Of a stretch of 7,298 nt of DNA, positions 1 through 5,933 are shown in pieces (within the stretch, counting starts at the first letter, position 1; every line of letters begins with the position of its first letter). Position numbers and translations under genes: made by a program. The DNA is from an uncultured Eubacterium sp. (GTDB lineage: Bacteria > Bacillota > Clostridia > Lachnospirales > Lachnospiraceae), in assembly GCA_900545725.1 (NCBI GenBank), contig URAI01000113.1, positions 1 to 7,298 of the forward strand. The letters are read 5' to 3'. The notes under the pieces were generated by a model. The model saw only the letters and a list, made by a program, of their open reading frames with translations, searched no databases and had not been told where the DNA came from.

Positions 1-29
1 AGCCGTTGTAATCAGAAATGGAGATTAGT

Positions 30-1031
30 ATGGACAGTAAAAGAATAAGTATAAAAGACGTTGCGGATATGGCAGGAGTTTCGGTATCAGCAGTATCACG
101 ATATCTGAATAATGGATATATAAGTACAGAAAAAAGAGAAGCTATTGCTAATGCAATAACACAGACTGGATATGTTCCATCCAGACATGCACAGATGTTA
201 AGAACAAGAAAGACTAATATAATAGGTGTTGTAGTTCCAAGAATTAATTCAGAAGCAATTGCAAAAATTGTGGATGGAATAAGTTCAGAGCTTTCAGAAA
301 CAAGATACCGTATGATTTTGGCAATTACAAATAATGATTCTGAAAAAGAGATAGAATATGTGAAGCTTTTTGAAAATAATCCCGTAGATGGGATAATTCT
401 ATGCGGTACGATATATACAAAAATGCATAAAAATCTTATGAAAAAAGTAAGTGTGCCTGTAGTGATTGTAGGACAGCAGTTTGATGAGTATCCATGTGTA
501 TATTATAATGATTATGGTGCTGCAAAGGCAATAACCAATGCACTCATAAAATCCGGCTGCAAAAAAATAATGTGCATAAGTATTACTGATAAAAATATTG
601 CATTTGGAAAAAATCGTATTAACGGTTATAAAGATGCATTAATAGAAAATGGAATAATTCCTGATGAAGAGCTTATGAAAGAAGCTGAATTTTCAACAGA
701 AAGTGGATATCATATTGTAAAAGCCATGTTATCAAAATATTATGGCATTGATGGAATTGTTTGTACTACTGACTATATTGCAGCCGGTGCTATAAAAGCT
801 ATTAAAGAAAAAGGACTTGATATTCCGGGGGATATTCAGGTTACTGGTATTGGACATGACCGAATCAGCAGTATTGTATCTCCGAATTTTACAACAGCAC
901 ATCTGTTTTATCGTGAAAGTGGTATTGAAGCGGTGAGGATGCTCCGTGAACTGATTAACGGTCAAAGTGATGGAATCAGACAGCTCGGTCTTGGATTTGA
1001 AATTGTCAAGGGCAGGAGTACAATTATATAA
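30..1031 (+). CDS. LacI-family transcriptional repressor, probably a sugar-operon (ScrR-like) regulator
   Basis: This is a cytoplasmic DNA-binding repressor of the LacI/GalR family, which releases its operator when a sugar ligand binds. Residues 6-27 (ISIKDVADMAGVSVSAVSRY) form the canonical N-terminal helix-turn-helix, followed by a hinge helix around 50-60. A periplasmic-binding-protein-like sensor domain starts at NIIGVVVPRI (63-72) and runs to the end. At 333 residues the length is full for the family. I chose ATG 30 over the in-frame ATG 18 because GGAG at 20-23 sits 6 bases before ATG 30, while ATG 18 has no ribosome binding site and would add four residues ahead of the normal start. 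The hinge region (VVVPRINSEAIAKIVDGI) and the C-terminus (LGFEIVKGRSTI) resemble sucrose/fructan operon repressors of Clostridia; this ligand assignment is inference. Its regulated genes are probably to the left, outside the window. Confidence 0.95.
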   Translation: MDSKRISIKDVADMAGVSVSAVSRYLNNGYISTEKREAIANAITQTGYVPSRHAQMLRTRKTNIIGVVVPRINSEAIAKIVDGISSELSETRYRMILAITNNDSEKEIEYVKLFENNPVDGIILCGTIYTKMHKNLMKKVSVPVVIVGQQFDEYPCVYYNDYGAAKAITNALIKSGCKKIMCISITDKNIAFGKNRINGYKDALIENGIIPDEELMKEAEFSTESGYHIVKAMLSKYYGIDGIVCTTDYIAAGAIKAIKEKGLDIPGDIQVTGIGHDRISSIVSPNFTTAHLFYRESGIEAVRMLRELINGQSDGIRQLGLGFEIVKGRSTII

Positions 1032-1065
1032 AAATAAACATAAAAATCAGTTGTTTATTGTGCAT

Positions 1066-1114
1066 AAAAAAACGATAATTTATCTTATTAAAAAACGATT
1101 ATTTTTATCTTATT
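1066..1114 (+). repeat. Two tandem 23-25 bp repeats upstream of the FNT promoter, candidate operators
   Basis: Two imperfect direct copies share an AAAAAACGAT start and a TATCTTATT end. Copy 1 is 1066-1089 and copy 2 is 1090-1114. They differ by a small insertion in the AT-rich middle. Each contains a small inverted repeat: GATAA/TTATC with a one-base centre at 1074-1084, and GAT/ATC at 1097-1109. The copies end exactly at the -35 box of the downstream promoter, so the centres fall near -69 and -45 from the expected transcription start. That is a normal place for an activator or for repressor binding. The regulator is not identified. The sequence has a loose likeness to Fur-box half-sites, but it does not match closely enough to name one. 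Confidence 0.6.
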
Positions 1115-1141
1115 GAAATGAGTTGCTTTTAGTGATATAAT
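1113..1141 (+). promoter_or_regulatory. Strong sigma-A-type promoter for the FNT operon
   Basis: The -35 box is TTGAAA (1113-1118), five of six matches to consensus. A 17-base spacer ending in TGA gives an extended -10, followed by TATAAT (1136-1141), a perfect -10 box. Transcription should start near 1148, leaving a leader of about 39 bases before the FNT start codon. The upstream repeats touch the -35 box, so the promoter is probably regulated. Confidence 0.8.
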
Positions 1142-1186
1142 TCTAAAGTTTTAAGAAAATTTTTATAAAGTGAGGAAAAATGAATT

Positions 1187-1948
1187 ATGTTAACTGAAGA
1201 AGTCGAATCATTGTCAGGAGCAGCCGTGCATAAGGTTGATTTATGTGATAAGCATTTTGGAAAATATTTTCTAAGGGCTGTTCTTGCAGGATTCTTTATT
1301 GTTGTAGCAACTATTTTATCAAATGTTTCCGCTGCGATATTATATCCGACATATCCACAGTTTGGGAAACTTCTTGGTGCATTTTTGTTTTCTATAGCTA
1401 TTGTTCTTATCGTATTTATTGGCGGTGAGCTCTTTACCGGTAATAATATGGTAATGGCTATGGGATTTTATAACCATTCATGCACTATCACTAAAGTTTT
1501 AAAAATATGGCTTATAAGTTATATTGGTAATTTTGTTGGAGCATTTCTGCTAAGTTCGTTATTCGTTGGCAGTGGGGCTTCCAGACAGATATTAATAGAT
1601 TATTATAATAGTTTTATAACTTCCAAACTAAGTATTGCACCAATGCAGCTTTTTTTAAGGGGAGTGTTATGTAATTTCTTTGTCTGTATAGCGGTTTTTA
1701 CAGGAACAAGAATGAAAACCGAAAGCGGTAAGCTCGTTGTCATGTTCTGTGTTATAATGGCGTTTGTAGCAGCCGGTTTTGAACATTGTGTAGCAAATAT
1801 GGGGACATTTTCAGTTGCATATTTTCTGTATGGTGGCATAGATCTTTTACTCGTTGCAAAAAGCATGCTTTTTGTTACACTTGGTAATATTGTAGGAGGC
1901 GCATTACTTTTAGCACTTCCATTAAAATTAATGAGCTATGATTATTGA
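1187..1948 (+). CDS. Formate/nitrite transporter (FNT) family channel
   Basis: This is an inner-membrane pentameric channel of the FocA/NirC/HSC family, which moves small monovalent anions such as formate, nitrite or hydrosulfide. Six hydrophobic segments can be seen, roughly at 32-52, 62-82, 105-128, 155-175, 182-203 and 225-247. Family hallmarks are GELFTGN (80-86), LRGVLCNFFVCIAVF (157-171) and FEHCVANM (198-205). Pore residues known from FocA and clostridial HSC have matching candidates: Thr84, Lys147 and His200. Its 253 residues are normal for the family. The substrate cannot be read from sequence; formate export is plausible in a fermenting anaerobe. GAGG at 1172-1175 lies 11 bases before the start, which is long, and a five-codon reading frame (1180-1197) overlaps the start. 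It is the first gene of a probable operon with the Phd-like gene 20 bp downstream. No formate-lyase gene is adjacent. Confidence 0.93.
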   Translation: MLTEEVESLSGAAVHKVDLCDKHFGKYFLRAVLAGFFIVVATILSNVSAAILYPTYPQFGKLLGAFLFSIAIVLIVFIGGELFTGNNMVMAMGFYNHSCTITKVLKIWLISYIGNFVGAFLLSSLFVGSGASRQILIDYYNSFITSKLSIAPMQLFLRGVLCNFFVCIAVFTGTRMKTESGKLVVMFCVIMAFVAAGFEHCVANMGTFSVAYFLYGGIDLLLVAKSMLFVTLGNIVGGALLLALPLKLMSYDY

Positions 1949-1968
1949 TCACGGAATGGAGAACTTTT

Positions 1969-2985
1969 ATGTCAATGGATTTTTCTAAAATCATAACTGC
2001 CGAAGACCTTAAGGATTTTGAAAAGGTGAAAAGTAAAATTACAGATAATGGTGAAGTCTATGTTTTTGAACATAACAGGCCGGCTTATGTTGTTATGAGT
2101 GTCGAGCAGTATGATCTTATGTTTGAAAAAATGAAACATAATTATGGTGCATCACCTGACAGTAATGAAAATCTGGAAACATTAATTAATAAAGTTGGAA
2201 AGAAAATTTTTGTAGAATATTATTATGTATTTAAAGACGATGCCAATCCTGAAGAAGCACTCAAAAAAGAAAAATTAACACTTGCATCAAGAAGAAGCCG
2301 CAGTTCCACAGCGAGAAAAATATTTAAAGAAGGCATGCAGATTGCGGCACTTAATAATATTATAAGTTCAGCAAGAATTGGAACGACAACAATTAACAGG
2401 GCTAAAGAGATTATAGAAAAGGAAAGTTCAACGGCATTTGAAGAGTTAAGCAGTGAAAAATCCGATAAATATTCTGTAAAAATAGGCAAAATGGCAAGAG
2501 GGGTATTTTCAACACTTATTTTTAATGAAGAGATTAAACCTGATGAGTTAAGTGGTTTTATGGATGGCTTTTATTGCAAAAATATATTCGGGCTTAATTA
2601 TCCTCTGCTTAAAAGGCTGGGAAAAGGCGAAGCTGTTGATACAGGTAAAAGAGATTCTAACGGATATAACAGATATTATGAAACTGTTATTGATATTAAT
2701 TCAGAAAGGTATCTCATATGCTCACAGTGGGTCGAGAACATCCATCGTGATATGCTGAACCAATGGATTATTTCAAAGATGACACTTATTACGGGTAAAA
2801 AGGCACGTCTTATGTCACAGGGAATTGATTTTTCAATAAAAACACTTCTTAATGATTATTGGGAATATCTTCCATTCGATTTAAGAAAAGCTATTGACAA
2901 AAGATTCAAATTAAATATATCTGATAATGCTTCAATAATTGAAACAGGCATAGAGGATGGCATGATTATATACAGAAAAGTGTAG
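1969..2985 (+). CDS. Multidomain protein with Phd/YefM antitoxin-like N-terminus; function unknown
   Basis: The first 55 or so residues look like a Phd/YefM antitoxin DNA-binding domain: an ITAEDLKDFEKVKSKI helix, then EVYVFEHNRPAYVVMSVEQY, the usual strand pair followed by a helix. Antitoxins of this family are normally about 80-90 residues, so 338 is very long. The middle (about 68-155) is a charged helical region containing GKKIFVEYYYVFKD and a basic patch around 108-120 (SRRSRSSTARK). Residues about 170-270 contain FGLNYPLLKRL, RYYETV and YLICSQWVE. This resembles a C-terminal module I associate with restriction or defence-linked proteins, but that likeness comes from memory and is weak. 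A tail (281-338) has no family I recognise. I chose ATG 1969 over the upstream TTG 1945 because GGAG at 1958-1961 is 7 bases before it. No toxin gene follows. It is probably co-transcribed with the FNT gene and may regulate that operon, which is inference. Confidence 0.7.
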   Translation: MSMDFSKIITAEDLKDFEKVKSKITDNGEVYVFEHNRPAYVVMSVEQYDLMFEKMKHNYGASPDSNENLETLINKVGKKIFVEYYYVFKDDANPEEALKKEKLTLASRRSRSSTARKIFKEGMQIAALNNIISSARIGTTTINRAKEIIEKESSTAFEELSSEKSDKYSVKIGKMARGVFSTLIFNEEIKPDELSGFMDGFYCKNIFGLNYPLLKRLGKGEAVDTGKRDSNGYNRYYETVIDINSERYLICSQWVENIHRDMLNQWIISKMTLITGKKARLMSQGIDFSIKTLLNDYWEYLPFDLRKAIDKRFKLNISDNASIIETGIEDGMIIYRKV

Positions 2986-3066
2986 TGTACTGTATAAATG
3001 ACATTTTGCCAGATAGAATGTATGGATTTCAATCTGCTGAATTATTTTTAAGGGGATGTTATTGAT

Positions 3067-3078
3067 ACAGTGCACTGT
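3067..3078. promoter_or_regulatory. Perfect 12-bp palindrome, candidate operator
   Basis: ACAGTGCACTGT is a perfect inverted repeat in the gap before the membrane hydrolase gene. It lies 22 bp upstream of the -35 box of the strong promoter and overlaps the -35 position of a second, weaker candidate promoter. A close copy (AGTGTACTGT, one mismatch over ten bases) occurs at 2984-2993, overlapping the stop codon of the preceding gene. Two similar sites about 83 bp apart could bind one regulator, but no family is recognised. Confidence 0.4.
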
Positions 3079-3085
3079 CGGATTA

Positions 3086-3094
3086 TGTTATAAT
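3086..3094 (+). promoter_or_regulatory. Possible extended -10 promoter (upstream of a pair)
   Basis: TGT followed by TATAAT (3089-3094) forms an extended -10 element. At 17-base spacing the -35 position reads TACAGT (3066-3071), which is poor and lies inside the 12-bp palindrome. Binding to the palindrome would directly block this promoter. It is weaker than the promoter just downstream. Confidence 0.4.
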
Positions 3095-3099
3095 ATAGC

Positions 3100-3128
3100 T
3101 GGACAAGTATTTAAAGGTCTGATATAAT
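3100..3128 (+). promoter_or_regulatory. Strong sigma-A-type promoter for the membrane hydrolase gene
   Basis: The -35 box is TGGACA (3100-3105), five of six matches. A 17-base spacer ending in TGA is followed by TATAAT (3123-3128). The TGATATAAT core is identical to that of the FNT promoter. Transcription should start near 3135, giving a leader of about 75 bases. Confidence 0.75.
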
Positions 3129-3209
3129 ACCAATAGAACTAATGTTCTTGTGAATACACATTAATATAATTACTATAAAATAAATATTTACAGGAATTAA
3201 GGAGAACTT

Positions 3210-3812
3210 ATGACAGGAAAGACACATTTGGCAGTAGGAGTTGCTACAGCACTGGTTATTATCAGACCGGATACATTAAGTAATATTTCAGTATGTATTG
3301 GAGCGGCTGTTATCGGTTCAGTTATCAGCGATATTGATGTTAAGACATCTGATTCCAGTAATGCAGTTAATAAGCTGCTTAGTATTATTGTTTTATTTGC
3401 CATTATTGAGGGCTATGTTAATTATAAGTATGGCTTTAATATTCTTAATAATATACTTGCCAGAAGTAATATGTATCAGTTTATTTCAGGACTGGCAATA
3501 TTGGTGGTTATATGTATAATCTGTAAGGAGCTGCCACACAGGTCATTTACACATTCTATACTGGGTGTTATAACATTCAGCCTGATAATATATTATATTT
3601 ATCACGATATGATGCTTCCATTTGCTATAGCAATGTCTTCGCATATAGTACTTGATATGCTGAATAAAAAGTCTGTACTAATATGGTATCCGTTTAAAAG
3701 GGGGATAGCATTTAATATATGTAAATCAGATGGTATTATCAATAACATATTATGTTTAGTGGGATTGTTAATCTGCGGAGGATATTTATATTATTATTTT
3801 AAAATAATATAA
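3210..3812 (+). CDS. Membrane-bound metal-dependent hydrolase, DUF457/YdjM family
   Basis: This is a small integral membrane protein of the YdjM-like (DUF457, 'LexA-binding inner membrane-associated hydrolase') family; the substrate is not known for most members. The conserved polar residues are all present: His6 in KTHLAVG, the acidic pair Asp41/Asp43 in SDID, HRSFTHS (110-116), and His145/Asp149 in SHIVLDMLN, followed by WYPF. These are thought to bind metal at the membrane face. Several hydrophobic segments flank them (about 26-40, 55-73, 90-106, 115-145 and 177-198). The family usually has PDID where this protein has SDID, a minor departure. Its 200 residues are typical. AAGGAG (3199-3204) lies 5 bases before the ATG. 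It has its own promoter, stands alone, and has no functional link to its neighbours that I can see. Confidence 0.85.
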   Translation: MTGKTHLAVGVATALVIIRPDTLSNISVCIGAAVIGSVISDIDVKTSDSSNAVNKLLSIIVLFAIIEGYVNYKYGFNILNNILARSNMYQFISGLAILVVICIICKELPHRSFTHSILGVITFSLIIYYIYHDMMLPFAIAMSSHIVLDMLNKKSVLIWYPFKRGIAFNICKSDGIINNILCLVGLLICGGYLYYYFKII

Positions 3813-3892
3813 GCTGATTTTTCTAATTAACTAATATGATGGGATAATAATATTGAGAATATACACACGAATCTGATGCGCCGTTAATAAAG

Positions 3893-3920
3893 AATCCAAA
3901 AAAGATTGAATTTTGGAATT
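3893..3920 (+). other. RNA hairpin upstream of a terminator-like hairpin
   Basis: TCCAAAA (3895-3901) pairs with TTTTGGA (3911-3917) around a nine-base loop. Two more A-T pairs follow if A3918 is bulged. The hairpin lies four bases before the next one, so the two may form one structured RNA element. Confidence 0.4.
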
Positions 3921-3923
3921 TTA

Positions 3924-3977
3924 GAAAGGAACAGCTGCGTTTTAGCGAAAGCTGTTTATTCTTTATTTTAATTTTAT
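3924..3977 (+). terminator. Probable intrinsic terminator or 3' end of a small structured RNA
   Basis: AACAGCT (3930-3936) pairs perfectly with AGCTGTT (3950-3956). The loop contains a short CG/CG pairing. Below the main stem, GAAAG (3924-3928) can pair through its last four bases with CTTT (3961-3964) across an internal loop. A T-rich run follows (3962-3977). It could end the transcript of the upstream hydrolase gene, about 110 bases after its stop codon, or end a separate small RNA. Confidence 0.5.
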
Positions 3978-4007
3978 AAAAAAACAGTAGCAAATTTTAT
4001 TGAATTG

Positions 4008-4016
4008 TGTGATAAT
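4008..4016 (+). promoter_or_regulatory. Possible extended -10 for the HPt gene
   Basis: TGT followed by GATAAT (4011-4016) is an extended -10 element, 44 bases before the GTG start. No good -35 box is seen at the right spacing (TAGCAA at 3988-3993). Support is therefore limited to the -10 and its position after the hairpin terminator. Confidence 0.3.
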
Positions 4017-4060
4017 TATATAAGATATTTTGAATATATGTGATAAGGATGTGAATAATA

Positions 4061-4423
4061 GTGGATACAGCTAAAAGAGATGCATTTGAACATGCTGGAA
4101 TTAATGTTGATTCAGCTTTAAGGCGTTTTATGGATGATGAAAAAATTTATTGTTCATTTTTATATCGTTTTCTGAGTGATAATCTTATGAGTCAGCTTTC
4201 AGATGCAATTGCTGATGGCGATGTCAGACAGGCATTTGAAGTTGCACATACGATGAAAGGGGTCTGTGCTAATTTAAGTCTTGATTCAATTAATAATATT
4301 CTTAACCCTATGGTAGAAGTGTTAAGAAAAGGATCTTTAGACGGGCTTAATGAGGAATATGAAAAATTATCTTCTGTTTATTCAGAGGTAATTGCTGTTA
4401 TTAAACAATATTGTCAGGCTTAA
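4061..4423 (+). CDS. Stand-alone HPt (histidine phosphotransfer) domain protein
   Basis: This is a small cytoplasmic phosphotransfer protein, expected to shuttle phosphate between receiver domains in a multistep phosphorelay. The HPt signature is AHTMKG (62-67), with His63 as the likely phosphorylated residue and Lys66/Gly67 conserved, followed by VCANLSLDSI on the same helix. The rest is predicted helical, consistent with the four-helix HPt bundle. Nothing else is fused to it, and at 120 residues it is a single domain. GTG is the chosen start: an in-frame stop (4052-4054) closes off upstream starts, and the next ATG would remove the first 23 residues. AAGGA (4045-4049) lies 11 bases upstream, slightly far. 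No histidine kinase or response regulator is adjacent, so its partners are encoded elsewhere. A strong terminator follows, making it monocistronic. Confidence 0.88.
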   Translation: MDTAKRDAFEHAGINVDSALRRFMDDEKIYCSFLYRFLSDNLMSQLSDAIADGDVRQAFEVAHTMKGVCANLSLDSINNILNPMVEVLRKGSLDGLNEEYEKLSSVYSEVIAVIKQYCQA

Positions 4424-4428
4424 TACCT

Positions 4429-4480
4429 ACAGGAAGACAAAGTGATTATGTATATGATTATTTGGCTTCCTGTGTTTTTT
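4429..4480 (+). terminator. Intrinsic terminator after the HPt gene
   Basis: ACAGGAAG (4429-4436) pairs perfectly with CTTCCTGT (4466-4473). After one mismatch, four more pairs extend the stem inward (CAAA with TTTG). Six T residues follow at 4475-4480. It begins six bases after the HPt stop codon, separating that gene from rimO. Confidence 0.88.
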
Positions 4481-4505
4481 GCCTATTTAACATTTTAATT
4501 ATAAA
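4479..4505 (+). promoter_or_regulatory. Possible promoter for rimO
   Basis: TTGCCT (4479-4484) and TATAAA (4500-4505) are separated by 15 bases, shorter than ideal. Because a strong terminator lies just upstream, rimO needs a promoter in this gap, and this is the best candidate. The leader would be only about a dozen bases. Confidence 0.35.
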
Positions 4506-4524
4506 TATATTTTGGAGATAATAG

Positions 4525-5850
4525 ATGAGAATAATGTTTGTATCACTTGGTTGTGATAAGAATCTGGTTGACACAGAAAATATGCTTGGAATACTAAAGG
4601 ATAAAGGCTTTGAATTTACTGATGATGAGATGCAGGCAGATGTAATTGCTGTTAATACATGCTGCTTTATCCATGATGCCAAGCAGGAGAGTATTAATAC
4701 TATTCTTGAGATGGCAGAACATAAAAAAGATGCTGTCTGTAAAGCACTTATTGTTACAGGATGTCTTGCGCATAGATATAAGGATGAGATAACTAAAGAA
4801 ATCCCTGAGGTGGATGCACTTATAGGAACATCTTCATATGATAAGATAGCAGAAGTAGTACTTTCAGTTCTTGAAGGTAAAGGCTATAGCTGTGTAGAGG
4901 ATACTGACCGTCTTCCGGTTGTAAAGAATCACAGAATAATGACAACCGGTGGTTATTATGAATATCTTAAAATAGCCGAAGGTTGTGATAAGCATTGTAC
5001 GTACTGTATTATACCGGCTGTGAGAGGTAATTTCAGAAGTTTTGAGATGGAATATCTTTTAGAGCAGGCCAGATATCTTGCCGATAATGGAACAAAGGAA
5101 CTTATATTAGTTGCTCAGGAGACAACAGTATATGGAACAGATATATATGGAAAAAAGGCTTTACCTGAGTTGTTGAGGAAGCTATGCAGAATTGATGGCC
5201 TTGAATGGATACGAATATTATATTGTTATCCGGAAGAGATTACAGATGAGTTAATTCAGGTTATAAAAGAAGAACCTAAGATATGTAAATATCTTGATAT
5301 GCCTATACAACATTCGAGTGACAATATTTTAAAAAGAATGGGAAGAAGAACAACAAGACAGGAGCTTGTTGATGTGATAACAAAGCTTCGTAATAATATT
5401 CCTGATATTGCTCTTCGAACAACACTTATAACCGGTTTTCCCGGCGAGACTGAAGAGGATATTGATGATTTACTTGATTTTGTAGATACAATGGAATTTG
5501 ACAGACTCGGAGTATTTACATACTCTCCTGAGGAGGGTACACCTGCGGCATCAATGACGGATCAGATTCCTGAGAATATAAAAGAAGAACGCCGAAACAG
5601 AATAATGGAATTACAACAGGAGGTTTCTCTTGATAAATCTGCTGATATGGTAGGCAGGGTTATTCCTGTTATGGTTGAGGGAAAGATTACAGATGATGAT
5701 GCATATGTAGGCAGATCTTATAAGGATGCTCCTAATGTGGATGGGTATGTATTTATTAATACAAATGCACAGTTAATGTCAGGACAGATTGTTAATGTCA
5801 GCATCACTGGCTCAATGGAATATGATTTAATTGGGGAACTAGCAGACTGA
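4525..5850 (+). CDS. rimO: Ribosomal protein S12 methylthiotransferase RimO
   Basis: RimO is a radical-SAM enzyme that adds a methylthio group to the conserved aspartate of ribosomal protein S12. The N-terminal UPF0004/MTTase domain has its three cluster cysteines at Cys10 (SLGCDKNLVDTE), Cys46 (NTCCF) and Cys80 (TGCLA). The radical-SAM motif CxxxCxxC is Cys154, Cys158 and Cys161 within EGCDKHCTYCIIPAVRG. Later motifs include DMPIQHSSDNILKRMGR and TTLITGFPGET, and a TRAM-type RNA-binding domain occupies about the last 65 residues. LGCDKN and GCDKHCTYC favour RimO over the tRNA-modifying relative MiaB. Its 441 residues are full length. GGAG (4514-4517) lies 7 bases before the ATG. It is followed by pgsA and cinA, a gene order common in Clostridia. 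Confidence 0.97.
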   Translation: MRIMFVSLGCDKNLVDTENMLGILKDKGFEFTDDEMQADVIAVNTCCFIHDAKQESINTILEMAEHKKDAVCKALIVTGCLAHRYKDEITKEIPEVDALIGTSSYDKIAEVVLSVLEGKGYSCVEDTDRLPVVKNHRIMTTGGYYEYLKIAEGCDKHCTYCIIPAVRGNFRSFEMEYLLEQARYLADNGTKELILVAQETTVYGTDIYGKKALPELLRKLCRIDGLEWIRILYCYPEEITDELIQVIKEEPKICKYLDMPIQHSSDNILKRMGRRTTRQELVDVITKLRNNIPDIALRTTLITGFPGETEEDIDDLLDFVDTMEFDRLGVFTYSPEEGTPAASMTDQIPENIKEERRNRIMELQQEVSLDKSADMVGRVIPVMVEGKITDDDAYVGRSYKDAPNVDGYVFINTNAQLMSGQIVNVSITGSMEYDLIGELAD

Positions 5851-5876
5851 TATTCTTAATATCAGGGTTTTATTTT
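5847..5876 (+). terminator. Weak terminator-like hairpin overlapping the rimO stop codon
   Basis: CTGATATT (5847-5854) pairs perfectly with AATATCAG (5858-5865) around a three-base loop. GG and then TTTTATTTT follow. The stem is AT-rich and includes the rimO stop codon (5848-5850), so it may only partly stop transcription or may protect the mRNA end. Confidence 0.45.
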
Positions 5877-5877
5877 G

Positions 5878-5906
5878 TTACTAAAATAAGCATTAAGCAC
5901 TATAAT
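5878..5906 (+). promoter_or_regulatory. Possible promoter for pgsA
   Basis: A perfect -10 box, TATAAT (5901-5906), lies 17 bases after TTACTA (5878-5883), a three-of-six match to the -35 consensus. The -10 sits at the start of a 7-bp inverted repeat, GCACTAT (5897-5903) with ATAGTGC (5912-5918). A regulator could bind there, or the repeat could fold in readthrough RNA. Confidence 0.45.
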
Positions 5907-5933
5907 AATGGATAGTGCAGAAATGAGGAGATA

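Noticed and set aside
1033..1059. Hairpin after the LacI gene (AATAAACA with TGTTTATT) as a terminator
   Set aside because: The stem is almost all A-T and no T-run follows it on the plus strand, so termination is not supported.
1074..1084. Fur box in the FNT promoter repeats
   Set aside because: Only one GATAA/TTATC unit resembles Fur half-sites; the full 19-bp consensus is not matched.
1945..1968. TTG start giving eight extra residues to the Phd-like protein
   Set aside because: It overlaps the FNT stop codon with no binding site, whereas ATG 1969 has GGAG at 7-base spacing.
2552..2758. Plus-strand 68-codon frame inside the Phd-like gene, as a hidden toxin
   Set aside because: It lies wholly within the larger frame, has no clear ribosome binding site and shows no toxin-like motif.
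3062..3094. TTGATA and TATAAT as a paired promoter
   Set aside because: The boxes are 21 bases apart, too long for sigma-A; the downstream TGGACA-N17-TATAAT is better.
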